Origin: Pseudooceanicola sp050897975 | GTDB taxonomy: Bacteria > Pseudomonadota > Alphaproteobacteria > Rhodobacterales > Rhodobacteraceae | Direction of reading: 5' to 3' | Assembly (NCBI RefSeq): GCF_050897975.1 | Contig: NZ_JBPAXY010000004.1 | Span: 186,001 to 250,000 of the forward strand | DNA: 64,000 bases | Shown: one piece after another, positions 8,357 through 19,004 of the stretch | Layout of the letters: each line of letters begins with the position of its first letter | Numbering within the stretch: the stretch's first letter is position 1 | Position numbers and translations under genes: made by a program | The notes under the pieces: generated by a model | Told to the model about the DNA's origin: nothing | Seen by the model: the letters and a program-made list of their open reading frames with translations, nothing else | Databases searched by the model: none

Positions 8357-8514
8357 GTCGGAACGGGAGAACTGGCCGCAAGGCCGGTGCCGAAGGAGCA
8401 ACCGCCCCGGAAACTCTCAGGCTTCAGGACCGCCCGACATACAGACTCTGGAGAGAGGCCCGCAGGACGGGTCCGCCGAAGGGATAGCGATCTCAGGCAG
8501 AAGAACAGAGGGGG
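8357..8514 (+). promoter_or_regulatory. Tandem glycine riboswitch (gcvT RNA motif)
   Basis: The leader of gcvT carries two consecutive aptamer-like modules. The first runs from GGAACGGGAGA through GCCGAAGGAGCAACCGCC to AACTCTCAGGC (about 8361-8422). The second runs from CTCTGGAGAGA through CGCCGAAGGGATA to TCTCAGGCAGAAGAACAGAG (about 8446-8510). GCCGAAGG and CTCAGGC are hallmark conserved blocks of glycine aptamers, here in both copies, joined by a short linker. In this family glycine binding switches on the glycine cleavage operon. The end is 68 bp before the gcvT start. A weak promoter (TTGCGC 8321, TATCCG 8345) may precede it. Confidence 0.93.
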
Positions 8515-8582
8515 CATCAAGGCGCGGCAAGACCGTGCGATGATGCCCGGCGCATTGGCCCCGGGACCTGAGGGAGTAAGCC

Positions 8583-9713
8583 ATGGGCCAGGACGGACCT
8601 GCCGAAGATTTGATCGACCTGCCGCTGGCGGGGCTGCACGCCGAGCTGGGCGGCAAGATGGTGCCCTTCGCGGGCTATTCCATGCCGGTGCAATATGCCG
8701 CCGGCGTGATGAAGGAACACCAGCACACCCGCGCCGCCGCGGGCCTGTTCGACGTCAGCCACATGGGGCAGGTGATCCTGCGGGGGGCGGCGCCCGAGAC
8801 CCTGGCGCTGGCCTTCGAAAGCCTGACGCCTGCCGCCGTGCTGGGCCTGAAGGAAGGCCGCCAGCGCTATGGCCTGCTGACCAATGCGGCGGGCGGGATC
8901 CTGGATGACCTGATGTTCGCCAATCGTGGCGATCACCTGTTTGTCGTGGTCAACGCCGCCTGCAAGGGCGCCGACATCGCCCATATGCGCGCCAATCTGC
9001 CCGGCATCGAGGTGGAAGAGATCACCGACCGTTGTCTGCTGGCCCTGCAAGGCCCCGGCGCCGAGGCCGCCCTGGCGCGTCTGGCGCCCGAGGTGGCCCG
9101 GATGCGCTTCATGGACGTGGGCTATGTTACGCTGGAGGGGGCCGAGTGCTGGATCTCGCGCTCGGGCTATACCGGCGAGGACGGGTTCGAGATCTCGATT
9201 CCCAACGAGGCCGCCGAGAGCGTGGCGCGTGCCCTGCTGGCCGATGAGACCGTGCTGCCCATCGGGCTGGGCGCCCGTGACAGCCTGCGGCTGGAGGCGG
9301 GGCTCTGCCTTTACGGCCATGATATCGACACCACCACGACCCCGGTCGAGGCCGCCCTGACCTGGTCGATCCAGAAGGTGCGCCGTGCGGGCGGCGACCG
9401 CGCCGGGGGCTTCCCCGGGGCCGAGCGCATCCTGGCCGAGCTGGAAAGCGGCCCGGCCCGCCTGCGCGTCGGCCTGCGCCCGGAGGGCCGCGCGCCGATG
9501 CGCGAGGGCGTGACGCTGCACCAGGACGGCGCCGAGGTGGGCCGGATCACCTCGGGCGCCTTCGGCCCCACGGTGGCAGGCCCCGTCGCCATGGGCTATG
9601 TGCCCGCCCCGCTGGCCACCCCCGGCACCGCGCTGACGGGGGCGTTGCGCGGCAAGATGCTGCCCGTCAGCACCGCCGCGCTGCCCTTCCTGCCCGCCAA
9701 TTTCAAACGCTGA
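8583..9713 (+). CDS. gcvT: Glycine cleavage system T protein (aminomethyltransferase)
   Basis: 376 residues, full length. It transfers the methylene group from aminomethyl-lipoyl-H protein to tetrahydrofolate and releases ammonia. Recognisable blocks are KMVPFAGYSMPVQY and GLFDVSHMGQ at the N-terminus (folate site), SRSGYTGEDGFEI mid-protein, and ARDSLRLEAGLCLYGHD. A GAGGGAG ribosome site precedes the ATG. It is the first gene of gcvT-gcvH-gcvP under the tandem glycine riboswitch, so expression should follow intracellular glycine. Confidence 0.97.
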   Translation: MGQDGPAEDLIDLPLAGLHAELGGKMVPFAGYSMPVQYAAGVMKEHQHTRAAAGLFDVSHMGQVILRGAAPETLALAFESLTPAAVLGLKEGRQRYGLLTNAAGGILDDLMFANRGDHLFVVVNAACKGADIAHMRANLPGIEVEEITDRCLLALQGPGAEAALARLAPEVARMRFMDVGYVTLEGAECWISRSGYTGEDGFEISIPNEAAESVARALLADETVLPIGLGARDSLRLEAGLCLYGHDIDTTTTPVEAALTWSIQKVRRAGGDRAGGFPGAERILAELESGPARLRVGLRPEGRAPMREGVTLHQDGAEVGRITSGAFGPTVAGPVAMGYVPAPLATPGTALTGALRGKMLPVSTAALPFLPANFKR

Positions 9714-9770
9714 CCCATCACAGAACAGACCGGCGCGCATCGCGTCCGGCCCAAAGATCCCAGGGAGACC

Positions 9771-10136
9771 ATGGACATGAAATTCACCGAAGAACACGAA
9801 TGGCTGCGCCCCGAAGACGACCTGGTGGTCGTGGGCATCACCGAACATGCCGCCGAACAGCTGGGCGACATCGTCTTCATCGAGCTGCCCGAGGTGGGCG
9901 CCCAGGTGAACAAGGACGACGAGGTAGTGGTGATCGAAAGCGTCAAGGCTGCCTCCGACATCCTGGCGCCGATCGACGGCGAGATCACCGAGGTCAACGA
10001 GGCCCTGGTCGAGGATCCGGGCAAGGTGAACGAGGACCCGACCGGCGACGCCTGGTTCTTCAAGATCAAGCCCGCCGATCCGAGCCAGATGGACGAATAC
10101 ATGAGCGAAGCCGCCTACATGAAATACGTCGGCTGA
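9771..10136 (+). CDS. gcvH: Glycine cleavage system H protein
   Basis: 121 residues, the usual length. This small lipoyl carrier shuttles the aminomethyl group between P, T and L proteins. The lipoylated lysine is in VVVIESVKAASD (K59). The N-terminus KFTEEHEWL and the C-terminal WFFKIKP stretch are typical. Two in-frame ATGs (9771 and 9777) are possible starts; the first is kept. It lies 57 bp after gcvT and 161 bp before gcvP. A dihydrolipoyl dehydrogenase (L protein) is not in the window. Confidence 0.97.
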   Translation: MDMKFTEEHEWLRPEDDLVVVGITEHAAEQLGDIVFIELPEVGAQVNKDDEVVVIESVKAASDILAPIDGEITEVNEALVEDPGKVNEDPTGDAWFFKIKPADPSQMDEYMSEAAYMKYVG

Positions 10137-10297
10137 TCCTGACCTGATCGACCCGGACCCGGCCAGCCAGGGCCGGGTCCCTTCTCCCCGCAATGGCCCC
10201 GGGTTTCCGGGGCGCCCCCCGATGCCCCGCCGGGCACCGGCCCGTTTCCTGCATCCTGCCCAAGGGATGCCCCAGCCCGCCCGCAAAGGAGCCGCAG

Positions 10298-13144
10298 ATG
10301 CCCTTCACGCCCACCGATTACCGCCCCTATGATTTCGCCAACCGCCGCCATATCGGCCCCTCGCCCGCCGAGATGGCCGAGATGCTGACGGTGATCGGCG
10401 CCGACAGCCTTGATGCGCTGATCGACGAGACCGTGCCCAAAGGGATCCGCCAGGACGATCCGCTGGACTTCGGCCCGGCCCTGTCCGAGGCGGATCTGCT
10501 GAAGTTCCTGCGCGGGGTGGCCGGAAAGAACCAGGTCTTCACCTCGCTGATCGGCCAGGGCTACGCCGATACGATCACGCCGCCCGCGATCAAGCGCAAC
10601 ATCCTGGAAAACCCCGCCTGGTACACCGCCTATACCCCCTATCAGCCCGAGATCAGCCAGGGCCGGCTTGAGGCGCTGCTGAACTATCAGACCATGGTCA
10701 GCGACCTGACCGGGCTCGACATCGCCAATGCCTCCCTGCTGGACGAGGCGACGGCGGCGGCCGAGGCCATGACCATGGCGCAGCGGGTGGCCAAGTCGAA
10801 GGCCGGGGCCTTCTTCGTGGATGAGAACTGCCATCCGCAGAACATCGACGTGATCCGCACCCGCGCCGAACCCCTGGGGATCGAGGTGATCGTCGGCGCC
10901 CCCGAGGATCTGGACGCCACCCGCGTCTTCGGCGCCGTCTTCCAGTATCCCGGCACCCATGGCGGGCTGACCGACTTCACTCCCCAGATGGAGGCGCTGC
11001 ACGCCGCCAAGGCCGTGGGCATCGTCATTGCCGACATTATGGCGCTGTGCCTGCTGAAGGAACCGGGCGCCATGGGCGCCGATATCGCCGTTGGCAGCAC
11101 GCAGCGCTTCGGCGTGCCCCTGGGCTATGGCGGCCCGCACGCCGCCTATATGGCCTGCCGCGACGCCTACAAACGCTCGATGCCGGGGCGGATCGTGGGG
11201 GTGTCCATCGACGCCCGCGGCAACCGCGCCTACCGGCTGGCGCTGCAAACCCGCGAACAGCATATCCGGCGCGAAAAGGCCACCTCGAACGTCTGCACGG
11301 CGCAGGCGCTCTTGGCGGTCATGGCCTCGATGTATGCGGTGTTCCACGGGCCCCAGGGCCTGAAGGGCATCGCGCAGCGCATCCACCGCAAGGCGGTGCG
11401 CCTGGCCAAGGGCTTTGAAGAGGCCGGGTTCCAGGTCGGCCCCGAGGCCTTCTTCGACACGATCCATGTCGAGGTGGGCGCCCTGCAAGCGGCGGTGCTG
11501 AAATCGGCCCGGGACGAGGGGCTGAACCTGCGCGCCGTGGGCGCCACCAAGGTGGGGATCGCCCTGGACGAATGCACCCGCCCGGCCACCATCGAGGCCG
11601 TCTGGCGCGCCTTCGGGATCGAACGGACGGACGCGGTGGAACCCTATGAATACCGCATCCCCGACGCCCTGGCGCGTGAGACCGCCTATCTCGACCACCC
11701 GATCTTCCACATGAACCGGGCCGAGACCGAGATGACCCGCTACATGCGCCGCCTGGCCGACCGCGACCTGGCGCTGGACCGGGCGATGATCCCGCTGGGG
11801 TCGTGCACGATGAAGCTGAACGCCGCCGTGGAGATGGAGCCGATCTCCTGGCCCGAGTTCGCCGCCCTGCACCCCTTCGCCCCGACCGAGCAGGCGGCGG
11901 GCTATGCCCAGCTCTTCGGCGATCTGTCGGCCAAGCTCTGCGACATCACCGGCTATGCGGCCTTCTCGATGCAGCCCAATTCGGGGGCGCAGGGGGAATA
12001 TGCCGGGCTGCTGACCATCCGCCGCTATCACGCGGCGCGTGGCGAGGGGCACCGCAATATCTGCCTGATCCCCACCTCGGCCCATGGCACCAACCCGGCC
12101 TCGGCCCATATGGCGGGCTGGCAGGTGGTGCCGGTGAAGGCGCGGGAAAACGGCGATATCGACCTGGGCGATTTCCTGGAAAAGGCGCAGAAATATGCCG
12201 CCGATCTGGCCGCCTGCATGATCACCTATCCCTCGACCCATGGGGTCTTCGAGGAGACTGTGCGCGAGGTCTGCAAGATCACCCATGAGAACGGTGGCCA
12301 GGTCTATATCGACGGCGCAAACATGAATGCCATGGTGGGCCTGTCGCGCCCCGGCGATCTGGGCGGCGACGTCAGCCACCTGAACCTGCACAAGACCTTC
12401 TGCATCCCCCACGGCGGCGGCGGCCCCGGCATGGGCCCCATCGGGGTGGCGGCGCATCTGGTCGAACATCTGCCGGGGCATGTGGCCACGGGCGGCAGCG
12501 GGGCGGTCTCGGCCGCGCCCTACGGCTCGCCCTCGATCCTGCCGATCTCCTGGGCCTATTGCCTGCTGATGGGGGGTGCCGGTCTGACCCAGGCCACCAA
12601 GGTGGCGATCCTGAACGCGAACTATATCGCGGCGCGGCTGAAGGGGGCCTATGAGGTGCTCTACAAGGGCCCGCGCGGCCAGGTGGCCCATGAATGCATC
12701 CTCGACACCCGCCCCTTCGAGAAGAGCGCGGGGGTGACCGTGGATGACATCGCCAAGCGGCTGGTCGACTGCGGCTTCCACGCGCCCACCATGTCCTTCC
12801 CGATTCCCGGCACGCTGATGGTGGAGCCCACCGAAAGCGAGACCCGGGCCGAGCTGGACCGCTTCTGCGACGCCATGCTGGCGATCCGCGCCGAGATCGC
12901 GGCGATCGAGGCAGGCGCGGTGGCGCCCGACGCCAGCCCGCTGAAGTTCGCGCCGCATACGGTCGAGGATCTGGTGGGCGACTGGGACCGTGCCTATGGC
13001 CGCGAACAGGGTTGCTTCCCCCCCGGTGCCTTCCGGGTCGACAAGTACTGGCCGCCGGTCAACCGTGTGGACAATGCCTGGGGCGACCGCAACCTGACCT
13101 GTACCTGCCCGCCCATGTCGGACTATGCCGAGGCGGCGGAATAG
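10298..13144 (+). CDS. gcvP: Glycine dehydrogenase (decarboxylating), P protein, single chain
   Basis: 948 residues, the fused (non-split) form of the PLP-dependent glycine decarboxylase. The N-half begins RRHIGPSPAEMAEML. The C-half carries the PLP lysine in HLNLHKTFCIPHGGGGPG (K699) and the conserved GGSGAVSAAPYGS stretch. It decarboxylates glycine and loads the aminomethyl group on GcvH. AAAGGAG is correctly placed before the ATG at 10298; an upstream in-frame extension is rejected because it is unlike the family. It is last in the riboswitch-controlled operon and is followed by a gene-end element. Confidence 0.97.
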   Translation: MPFTPTDYRPYDFANRRHIGPSPAEMAEMLTVIGADSLDALIDETVPKGIRQDDPLDFGPALSEADLLKFLRGVAGKNQVFTSLIGQGYADTITPPAIKRNILENPAWYTAYTPYQPEISQGRLEALLNYQTMVSDLTGLDIANASLLDEATAAAEAMTMAQRVAKSKAGAFFVDENCHPQNIDVIRTRAEPLGIEVIVGAPEDLDATRVFGAVFQYPGTHGGLTDFTPQMEALHAAKAVGIVIADIMALCLLKEPGAMGADIAVGSTQRFGVPLGYGGPHAAYMACRDAYKRSMPGRIVGVSIDARGNRAYRLALQTREQHIRREKATSNVCTAQALLAVMASMYAVFHGPQGLKGIAQRIHRKAVRLAKGFEEAGFQVGPEAFFDTIHVEVGALQAAVLKSARDEGLNLRAVGATKVGIALDECTRPATIEAVWRAFGIERTDAVEPYEYRIPDALARETAYLDHPIFHMNRAETEMTRYMRRLADRDLALDRAMIPLGSCTMKLNAAVEMEPISWPEFAALHPFAPTEQAAGYAQLFGDLSAKLCDITGYAAFSMQPNSGAQGEYAGLLTIRRYHAARGEGHRNICLIPTSAHGTNPASAHMAGWQVVPVKARENGDIDLGDFLEKAQKYAADLAACMITYPSTHGVFEETVREVCKITHENGGQVYIDGANMNAMVGLSRPGDLGGDVSHLNLHKTFCIPHGGGGPGMGPIGVAAHLVEHLPGHVATGGSGAVSAAPYGSPSILPISWAYCLLMGGAGLTQATKVAILNANYIAARLKGAYEVLYKGPRGQVAHECILDTRPFEKSAGVTVDDIAKRLVDCGFHAPTMSFPIPGTLMVEPTESETRAELDRFCDAMLAIRAEIAAIEAGAVAPDASPLKFAPHTVEDLVGDWDRAYGREQGCFPPGAFRVDKYWPPVNRVDNAWGDRNLTCTCPPMSDYAEAAE

Positions 13145-13159
13145 CAGGCCCGCCGGGCA

Positions 13160-13219
13160 GGGGGCTCTGCCCCCGTCTCCGTTGGAGACTCCCCCGGAGT
13201 ATTTCTGGCCATCGAATGG
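13160..13219 (+). repeat. Gene-end element copy 4 (after gcvP)
   Basis: Hairpin 1 GGGGG-CTCTG-CCCCC (13160-13174), hairpin 2 GTCTCC-GTT-GGAGAC (13175-13189), core TCCCCCGGAGTATTTCTGGC to GAATGG (13190-13219). It starts 15 bp after the gcvP stop and is paired with an inverted copy at 13239-13300. Confidence 0.7.
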
Positions 13220-13238
13220 AAGAAGGACTCTCTTTTTT

Positions 13239-13300
13239 CCCATTCGATGGCTGAAAATACTCTGGGGGGAGGCCCGGAAGGGCCGGGGGGCGAAGCCCCC
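13239..13300 (-). repeat. Gene-end element copy 5 (after the ABC permease gene)
   Basis: Minus-strand copy touching the permease stop codon: hairpin 1 GGGGG-CTTCG-CCCCCC (13285-13300), hairpin 2 GGCCC-TTCC-GGGCC (13271-13284), core ending at 13239. It forms an imperfect inverted repeat of about 29 bp with copy 4, with a T-rich spacer (TCTCTTTTTTCC) between. Confidence 0.7.
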
Positions 13301-15830
13301 TAGTCCCGCGCCCGCAGCACCTGCGCCGGGCGGGCCGAGAGCGGCCGCCAGGCGAAGAGAAGCCCTGCGGCGAGGTTCAGCGCCAGCCCGCCCAGCACCA
13401 CCGCCAGGGCATTGGGCCAGATCACCCGGAAGGACGTCTCCAGCACGAAATGGCTGATCGCCCAGGCGCCCAGGAGGCCGGTCAGCAGGGCCACCAGCCC
13501 GGCGCCCGCGCCCAGAAGCGCCGCGCGCAGGGCAAAGCTGCCCAGGATCCGCGCGCGCGAGGCGCCCAGGGTCCTCAGCAGCGCCGCCTCGTAGCGCCGC
13601 GCCCGTTCCCCCGACAGCGCCGCGCCGATCAGCACCAGGAACCCCGTCACCAGCGTCGCCCCCGCCCCCCAGGAGGTGGCGGCGGCTATCGAGCCCATCA
13701 GGTCGCTGACCAGGGCGATGGCATCGCGCACCGAGATGGCCGTAACACTGGGGAAATCGCGGCCCAGGTCGCGCAGGATCGCCGCCTCGGCCTCTGGCGC
13801 GGCATAGATCGTGGCGATCCAGCTGTGCGGGGCGCCCGCCAGCGCCGCCTGGTTCATCACCAGGATGAAGCCCATCCCGGCGGTCGAGAAATCGACGGCG
13901 CGGAACGAGGTGATCTCGGCCTCGATATCACGGCCCAGCACGTTGACGGTCAGCCGGTCGCCCAGGTTCAACCCCATCTCGGCCCCTTCCTCGGCAGAGA
14001 CCGAGACCTGGGGCGGGCCGGTGTAGCCCTCGCCCCACCAGTTCCCGGCGGTGATCGTGGTATTCTCGGGCAGGGCATCGGCATAGCTGACGCCGCGGTC
14101 GCCGTTCAGCACCCAGTGCTCGCCCGCCACCTCTGTGGCCGGTTGGCCGTTGATCTGGGTGATCACCCCGCGCAGCATCGGCGCCCGGTCGACGCGGCTG
14201 ACCGCCGGGTCATTGGTGACCCGGTCAAGGAAGGCCTCAAGCTGCCCCGGCTGGATGTCGACGGCGAAGAAAGAGGGCGCGCGGGTCGGCAGTTCCTCGG
14301 CGATGGCGGCGCGCAGGTTGCCGTCGATCTGGCCCACCGAGGCCAGCACCGACAGGCCGAGGCCCAGCGACAGCACCACGGGCAGGGCCTCTGTTCCCGG
14401 CCCGGCGATGGCGGCGGCGGCCCAGCGAAGCGCTGGGCGGCCGCGCGCGGCGCGGGTCAGGGGCCGCGCGGCCCGGCGCAGCAGGGCGGCGGCGCCCGCC
14501 AGCAGCACCAGCGCCAGGGCGATCCCCGCGAAGGTCCAGAGCGTCAGTTCCGCCGCCCCCGAAAGCCAGGCGGCGCTGCCCACCAGACCCGCCAGCAGCA
14601 GCGCCAGCACCAGAAGATAGGGCAGGCGCGGCCAGACCCGGCCCCCCTGCGGGTCGCGGAACAGCTGCGCCGCGCGCAGCTCGTCCAGGCGGGCCAGGGG
14701 CCAGAGGGTGAAGATCAGCGCGGTCAGCGCACCATAAAGTGCGGCCTCGGCCAGCGGGCCGGGGTAGAGGCCGAAATCGGCCGGGATCGGCAGTATCCCC
14801 GCCAGGGTCGGCGCCAGCAGCAGCGGCAGCGCCGCGCCCAGGATCAGGCCCAGAGCGATCCCCAGGGCGGCCAGGGCGCCGATTTGCAGGAAATAGGTCA
14901 GGAAGATCACCCGCCGCGTCGCCCCCAGGGTCTTCAGCGTGGCGATGATGCGGACCTTGCCCGCCAGATAGGCGCGCACGGCGGCCGAGACCCCGACGCC
15001 GCCCACGGCCAGCCCGGCCAGGCCGACCAGCACCAGAAAGGCCGCCAGCCGCTCGACAAAGGCCGAGATCCCCGGTGCGCCGTTGCGCGCGTCGCGCCAG
15101 CGCGCGCCGCTGGTGGCGAACCGCGCCTCGGTGGCGGTCTCTAGCGCGTCCAGATCCGTGCCGGGGGGCAGGGTCAGGCGGATGCGGCTGTCAAACAGGG
15201 TGCCGGGGGCCAGCAGCGCGCTGCCCTCCAGCGCGGCGCGGGCCACCAGGCTGCGCGGCCCGAGGGAGAAGCCGGAGGCATTGGCGTCAGGCTCTGCCAC
15301 CAGCGCGGCCATCAGGGTGAAGGGCAGGCCGCCGATCTCGACCGGGTCGCCCAGCGACAGATCCAGCCGGGCGATCAGCGCGGGCGCCATGACCACGCCG
15401 GGGCGCTCGCCGTCGCCTGCCAGGGCCTGGGCCAGGGGCAGGGCGGGGTCCAGCGCCACCTGGCCCGTCAGCGGATAGGCGTCATCGACGGCCTTCACCT
15501 GGGTCAGCGCCCGCGCGCCCGCCTCTGCCGTTGTGGCCATCGAGCGGAAGTCGGCGATTTCCGACAGGGCGGTGCTGCGTTCGGCCAGCCAGGCGCGCTC
15601 CTCGGCATCGGCGAAACGGTAGGTCAGCGAGACCTCGGCGTCGCCGCCCAGCATCTCGGCCCCCTGTTCCGACAGGCCGCTTTCGATCGCCTGGCGGACC
15701 GATCCGACGGCGGCGATGGCCGCCACGCCCAGGGCCAGGCAGGCGATCAGGATACGGAAACCGGCCAGGCCGCCGCGCAGCTCACGCGCCGCCAGGCGCA
15801 GGGCCTGGCGGGCCTCCCGGGTAGCCGCGT

Positions 15831-15834
<4 letters not shown>
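13300..15834 (-). CDS. ABC exporter permease, YbbP/LolC-type (two FtsX domains)
   Basis: 844 residues. One N-terminal membrane helix (about 25-45) is followed by a large periplasmic domain, a first FtsX-type three-helix block (about 265-400), further helices (about 405-475), a second periplasmic domain (about 500-720) and a second FtsX block at the C-terminus (about 725-840). This duplicated layout is that of YbbP-like permeases (MacB/LolCE superfamily), which extract or move lipids and lipoproteins rather than transport across the membrane. It overlaps its ATPase gene by 4 bp (ATGA, 15831-15834). Substrate unknown. Confidence 0.88.
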
Positions 15835-16524
<690 letters not shown>

Positions 16525-16526
<2 letters not shown>

Positions 16527-17277
16527 GGTCTGGCGGTCCTGTCTGGCGGGGCTGCGGCGCTTCTCTCGATATGGGCGCGGCGCGGGGCTGGGCAAGGGAC
16601 GCCGCGCATTCGCTCGATATTCCGCCCTCGCCGCCCTGGCGCTGCTGCCTGCATTGGCAGGGGCGGGCCGGGCGGCAGAGGCCGAGGGGCGGGTAGAGCT
16701 GCTGGCCTTCGGTGACAGCCTGACCCAGGGCTATGGCCTGCCCCAGGGCCAGGGGCTGGTGCCGCAGCTGGAGGGCTGGCTGACGGCGCAGGGCCGGGCG
16801 GTGACGGTGATCAACGGCGGCGTCTCGGGCGACACCACGGCGGGCGGGCTGTCGCGCATCGCCTGGTCGCTGACGCCCGAGGTGGACGCGGTGCTGGTGA
16901 TCCTGGGCGGCAACGACCTGCTGCGCGGCCTGGCTCCCGAAGAGACGCGCGCCAACCTCGACGGCATCCTGGCCGAGATCACGGCGCGCGACCTGCCGGT
17001 GATGCTGGTGGGGATGCAGGCGCCGGGCAACTACGGCGCCGCCTACCAACAGGCCTTCGACGCGCTCTACCCCGAGCTGGCCGAGACCTACGGCGCGGTC
17101 TTCGCCCCCTCTTTCCTGGCGCCCCTGATGGGCGATCCCTCGGCCCCCGACCCGGCGGCGGCCCGCGCCTTCCTCCAGGCCGACGGCATCCATCCCAATG
17201 GCGAGGGCGTGGCGCGGATCGTGGCCACCCTGGGCCCCCAGGTCGAAACGCTGCTCGACCGCGCAACCACGCCCTGA
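16525..17277 (+). CDS. tesA: TesA-like GDSL esterase/lysophospholipase
   Basis: About 250 residues including a long N-terminus. The SGNH-hydrolase blocks are clear: I GDSLTQGYGLPQG (catalytic Ser), II NGGVSGDTTAGGL, III GGNDLLRG, V DGIHPNGEG (catalytic Asp and His). A hydrophobic stretch ALAALALLPALAGAGRAAEA forms a signal peptide, so the enzyme is periplasmic and should hydrolyse thioesters or lysophospholipids. The first ATG at 16525 leaves about 30 residues before the hydrophobic core; no better in-frame ATG or GTG follows, so the start is uncertain. The family and synteny with the ABC exporter are firm. Confidence 0.88.
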
Positions 17278-17319
17278 GACCCGGGGCACCAACCCCGGGA
17301 CCGGCGCGCCCCGCCCCTC

Positions 17320-17390
17320 TCTTCTCGTTTGCCAGAAATATCCCGGGGGGCATTGAGCCCGCCAGGGCTCAAGGGGAGCAGAGCCCCCTT
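17320..17390 (-). repeat. Gene-end element copy 6 (after the cold-shock gene)
   Basis: Minus-strand copy 11 bp after the cold-shock stop: a G/C-rich hairpin 1 (about 17371-17390), an 8-bp perfect hairpin 2 TTGAGCCC-TGGC-GGGCTCAA (17353-17372), and the core CCCCCCGGGATATTTCTGGC to GAAG (17320-17350). Here the core has GATATTT rather than GAGTATTT, as in copies 7 and 8. Confidence 0.65.
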
Positions 17391-17401
17391 CCTGCCCCGC
17401 C

Positions 17402-17608
17402 TCAGTCCACCGTCAGGTTGATCGCCGAAAGGCGGCCGTCGCGGCCTTCCTTCAACTCGAAGCGCACCCGCTGGTTGTCGGCCAGCCCCGGCAGGCCCGA
17501 GCTTTGCAGCGCGGTTACATGCACGAAGATGTCCTTGGCGCCGCCTTCGGGCGCGATGAAGCCGTAGCCCTTGGTTTCATTGTACCACTTCACGATTCCG
17601 GTCTGCAT
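17402..17608 (-). CDS. Cold-shock domain protein
   Basis: 68 residues, a single CspA-type nucleic-acid-binding barrel. RNP1 is KGYGFIAP and RNP2 is DIFVHVTAL. These small RNA chaperones melt mRNA structure; whether this copy is cold-induced cannot be told. The frame stays open upstream, but MQTGIVKWYNETKGYGF is the universal start of the family and AGGAT precedes the ATG at 17608. The leader up to the next gene (17609-17807) is about 200 bp and gene-free, as is common for csp mRNAs with regulatory 5' UTRs. Confidence 0.95.
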   Translation of the reverse strand: MQTGIVKWYNETKGYGFIAPEGGAKDIFVHVTALQSSGLPGLADNQRVRFELKEGRDGRLSAINLTVD

Positions 17609-17807
17609 CGGTCTGATCCATCCTGGGTCGGCGGCCCCGTGACGTGCAGGCAGGGGGGCACAGGCCGAACATCCTGCCCGCGACATGCGGCAGGCTGGCC
17701 CGGTGCGGCGGCCCGCGCGGTCCCGGGTCAGGGCCTGCGCGCGCGCCTCCGTTGCCCCGTCACGATTTGCCGATTCTCGCGCCCGATCAAGTGTTTCGCG
17801 CGCCCGC

Positions 17808-19001
17808 TCACGGGGTTTTGCCGCGCCGTACCGCCCCGGCGAGGAAAGCGGGCAGGCGGCGCAGCACGGCGCGGGCCATGTCGGGATATTCGATCTCGCC
17901 CGCCAGCAGCCGCATGTAGAGCTGGCGCAGGTGCCCCGACCGGCGGAAGGCCGACAGGAACGCCGGGCGGAAGAGCGGCGCAAACAGCAAAAGCCGGATC
18001 GCCCGCGCCTGGCGGATCGCCCGGTGGATCGGGCGCAGGGCGGCGCGGTAGCGGGCCAGGGCGGTGGCGGGCGCTCCTGCGGCCAGGGCGCGGGCGGCGG
18101 CCCGGGCGGCCAGCTGGCCGCTTTTCATCGCATAGGCGATGCCTTCGCCGGTGATCGGATCGACCAGCCCCGCCGCATCGCCCGCCAGCAGCACCGCGCC
18201 GCGCCCGGGCCGAGCGGGAAAATCGCCGAAGGGCAGGTGGTGACCCTTCACCGGCAGCGCGGGATCCTGCCCCAGCAGGGCCAGATAGTCGGCCATCGCC
18301 GCCTTCATGTGGGGATTGCGCGCCTGCACCCCGCCAATGCCGATGGTGGAACTGCCGCTTTTTGGGAAATGCCAGCCATAGCCCCAGTGTGCGGCGCCAA
18401 AGTCGATGCGCAGGGGGGCGGTGGCATTGCCGGGGGCGGCAGGCGCCTCGACCTCAAGGCCGAAGCCCACCCGGGCGCGGTCATGGGCCTGGCCGAAAAG
18501 CGCCCGCGCCACCGCCGAATGGACCCCGTCGGCGCCGATCAGCACCCGGGCGGTCAGGCGCCGCCCGTCGGCCAGGGTGACCGCCGGGCCCTCGGGGTCG
18601 ATCCGGGCGATGCGCTGGCCGGTCAGATCCGCGGCGCCCGCGGCCAGGGCCCGGGCCACCAGCTCGGCGTCGAAGGACCAGCGCATGGTCAGATGCATCG
18701 CCGGGATCTGCGGCAGGTGGCCCAAGGGCTGGCCCTCGGCGTGGAACTCGACCGCGGTCTTGCTGTCGATCAGCGCGGGCGGCAGGGGGCTGCCGAAGAT
18801 GTCCTGGAAGTATCGGGCCGAGCGGCCGGTCAGACCGCCGCCGCACAGCTTGGCCCGGGGAAAGCGCGCCTTGTCCAACAGCGCGACCGACAGCCCCTCG
18901 GCCCGGGCAGTGCGGGCCGCCGCCGCCCCCGCCGGGCCTGCGCCCAGCACGATCACATCGAAATCGCAGGCGGTGGCGGCGGGCGGGGACAGGTCGGCCA
19001 A
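17808..19001 (-). CDS. FAD-dependent oxidoreductase, geranylgeranyl-reductase family
   Basis: 397 residues. An N-terminal Rossmann FAD site (VIVLGAGPAGAAAARTARA), the CGGGL stretch of the geranylgeranyl reductase family, GADGVHSAVAR and a second FAD motif VLLAGDAAGLVDPITGEGI are visible. Relatives reduce prenyl chains (for example in bacteriochlorophyll or archaeal lipids) or oxidise other hydrophobic substrates; no photosynthesis genes are nearby, so the substrate is open. The start appears to be TTG at 19001, 3 bp after the stop of the upstream hydrolase gene, implying coupled translation. Confidence 0.82.
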   Translation of the reverse strand: MADLSPPAATACDFDVIVLGAGPAGAAAARTARAEGLSVALLDKARFPRAKLCGGGLTGRSARYFQDIFGSPLPPALIDSKTAVEFHAEGQPLGHLPQIPAMHLTMRWSFDAELVARALAAGAADLTGQRIARIDPEGPAVTLADGRRLTARVLIGADGVHSAVARALFGQAHDRARVGFGLEVEAPAAPGNATAPLRIDFGAAHWGYGWHFPKSGSSTIGIGGVQARNPHMKAAMADYLALLGQDPALPVKGHHLPFGDFPARPGRGAVLLAGDAAGLVDPITGEGIAYAMKSGQLAARAAARALAAGAPATALARYRAALRPIHRAIRQARAIRLLLFAPLFRPAFLSAFRRSGHLRQLYMRLLAGEIEYPDMARAVLRRLPAFLAGAVRRGKTP

Positions 19002-19004
19002 GGG

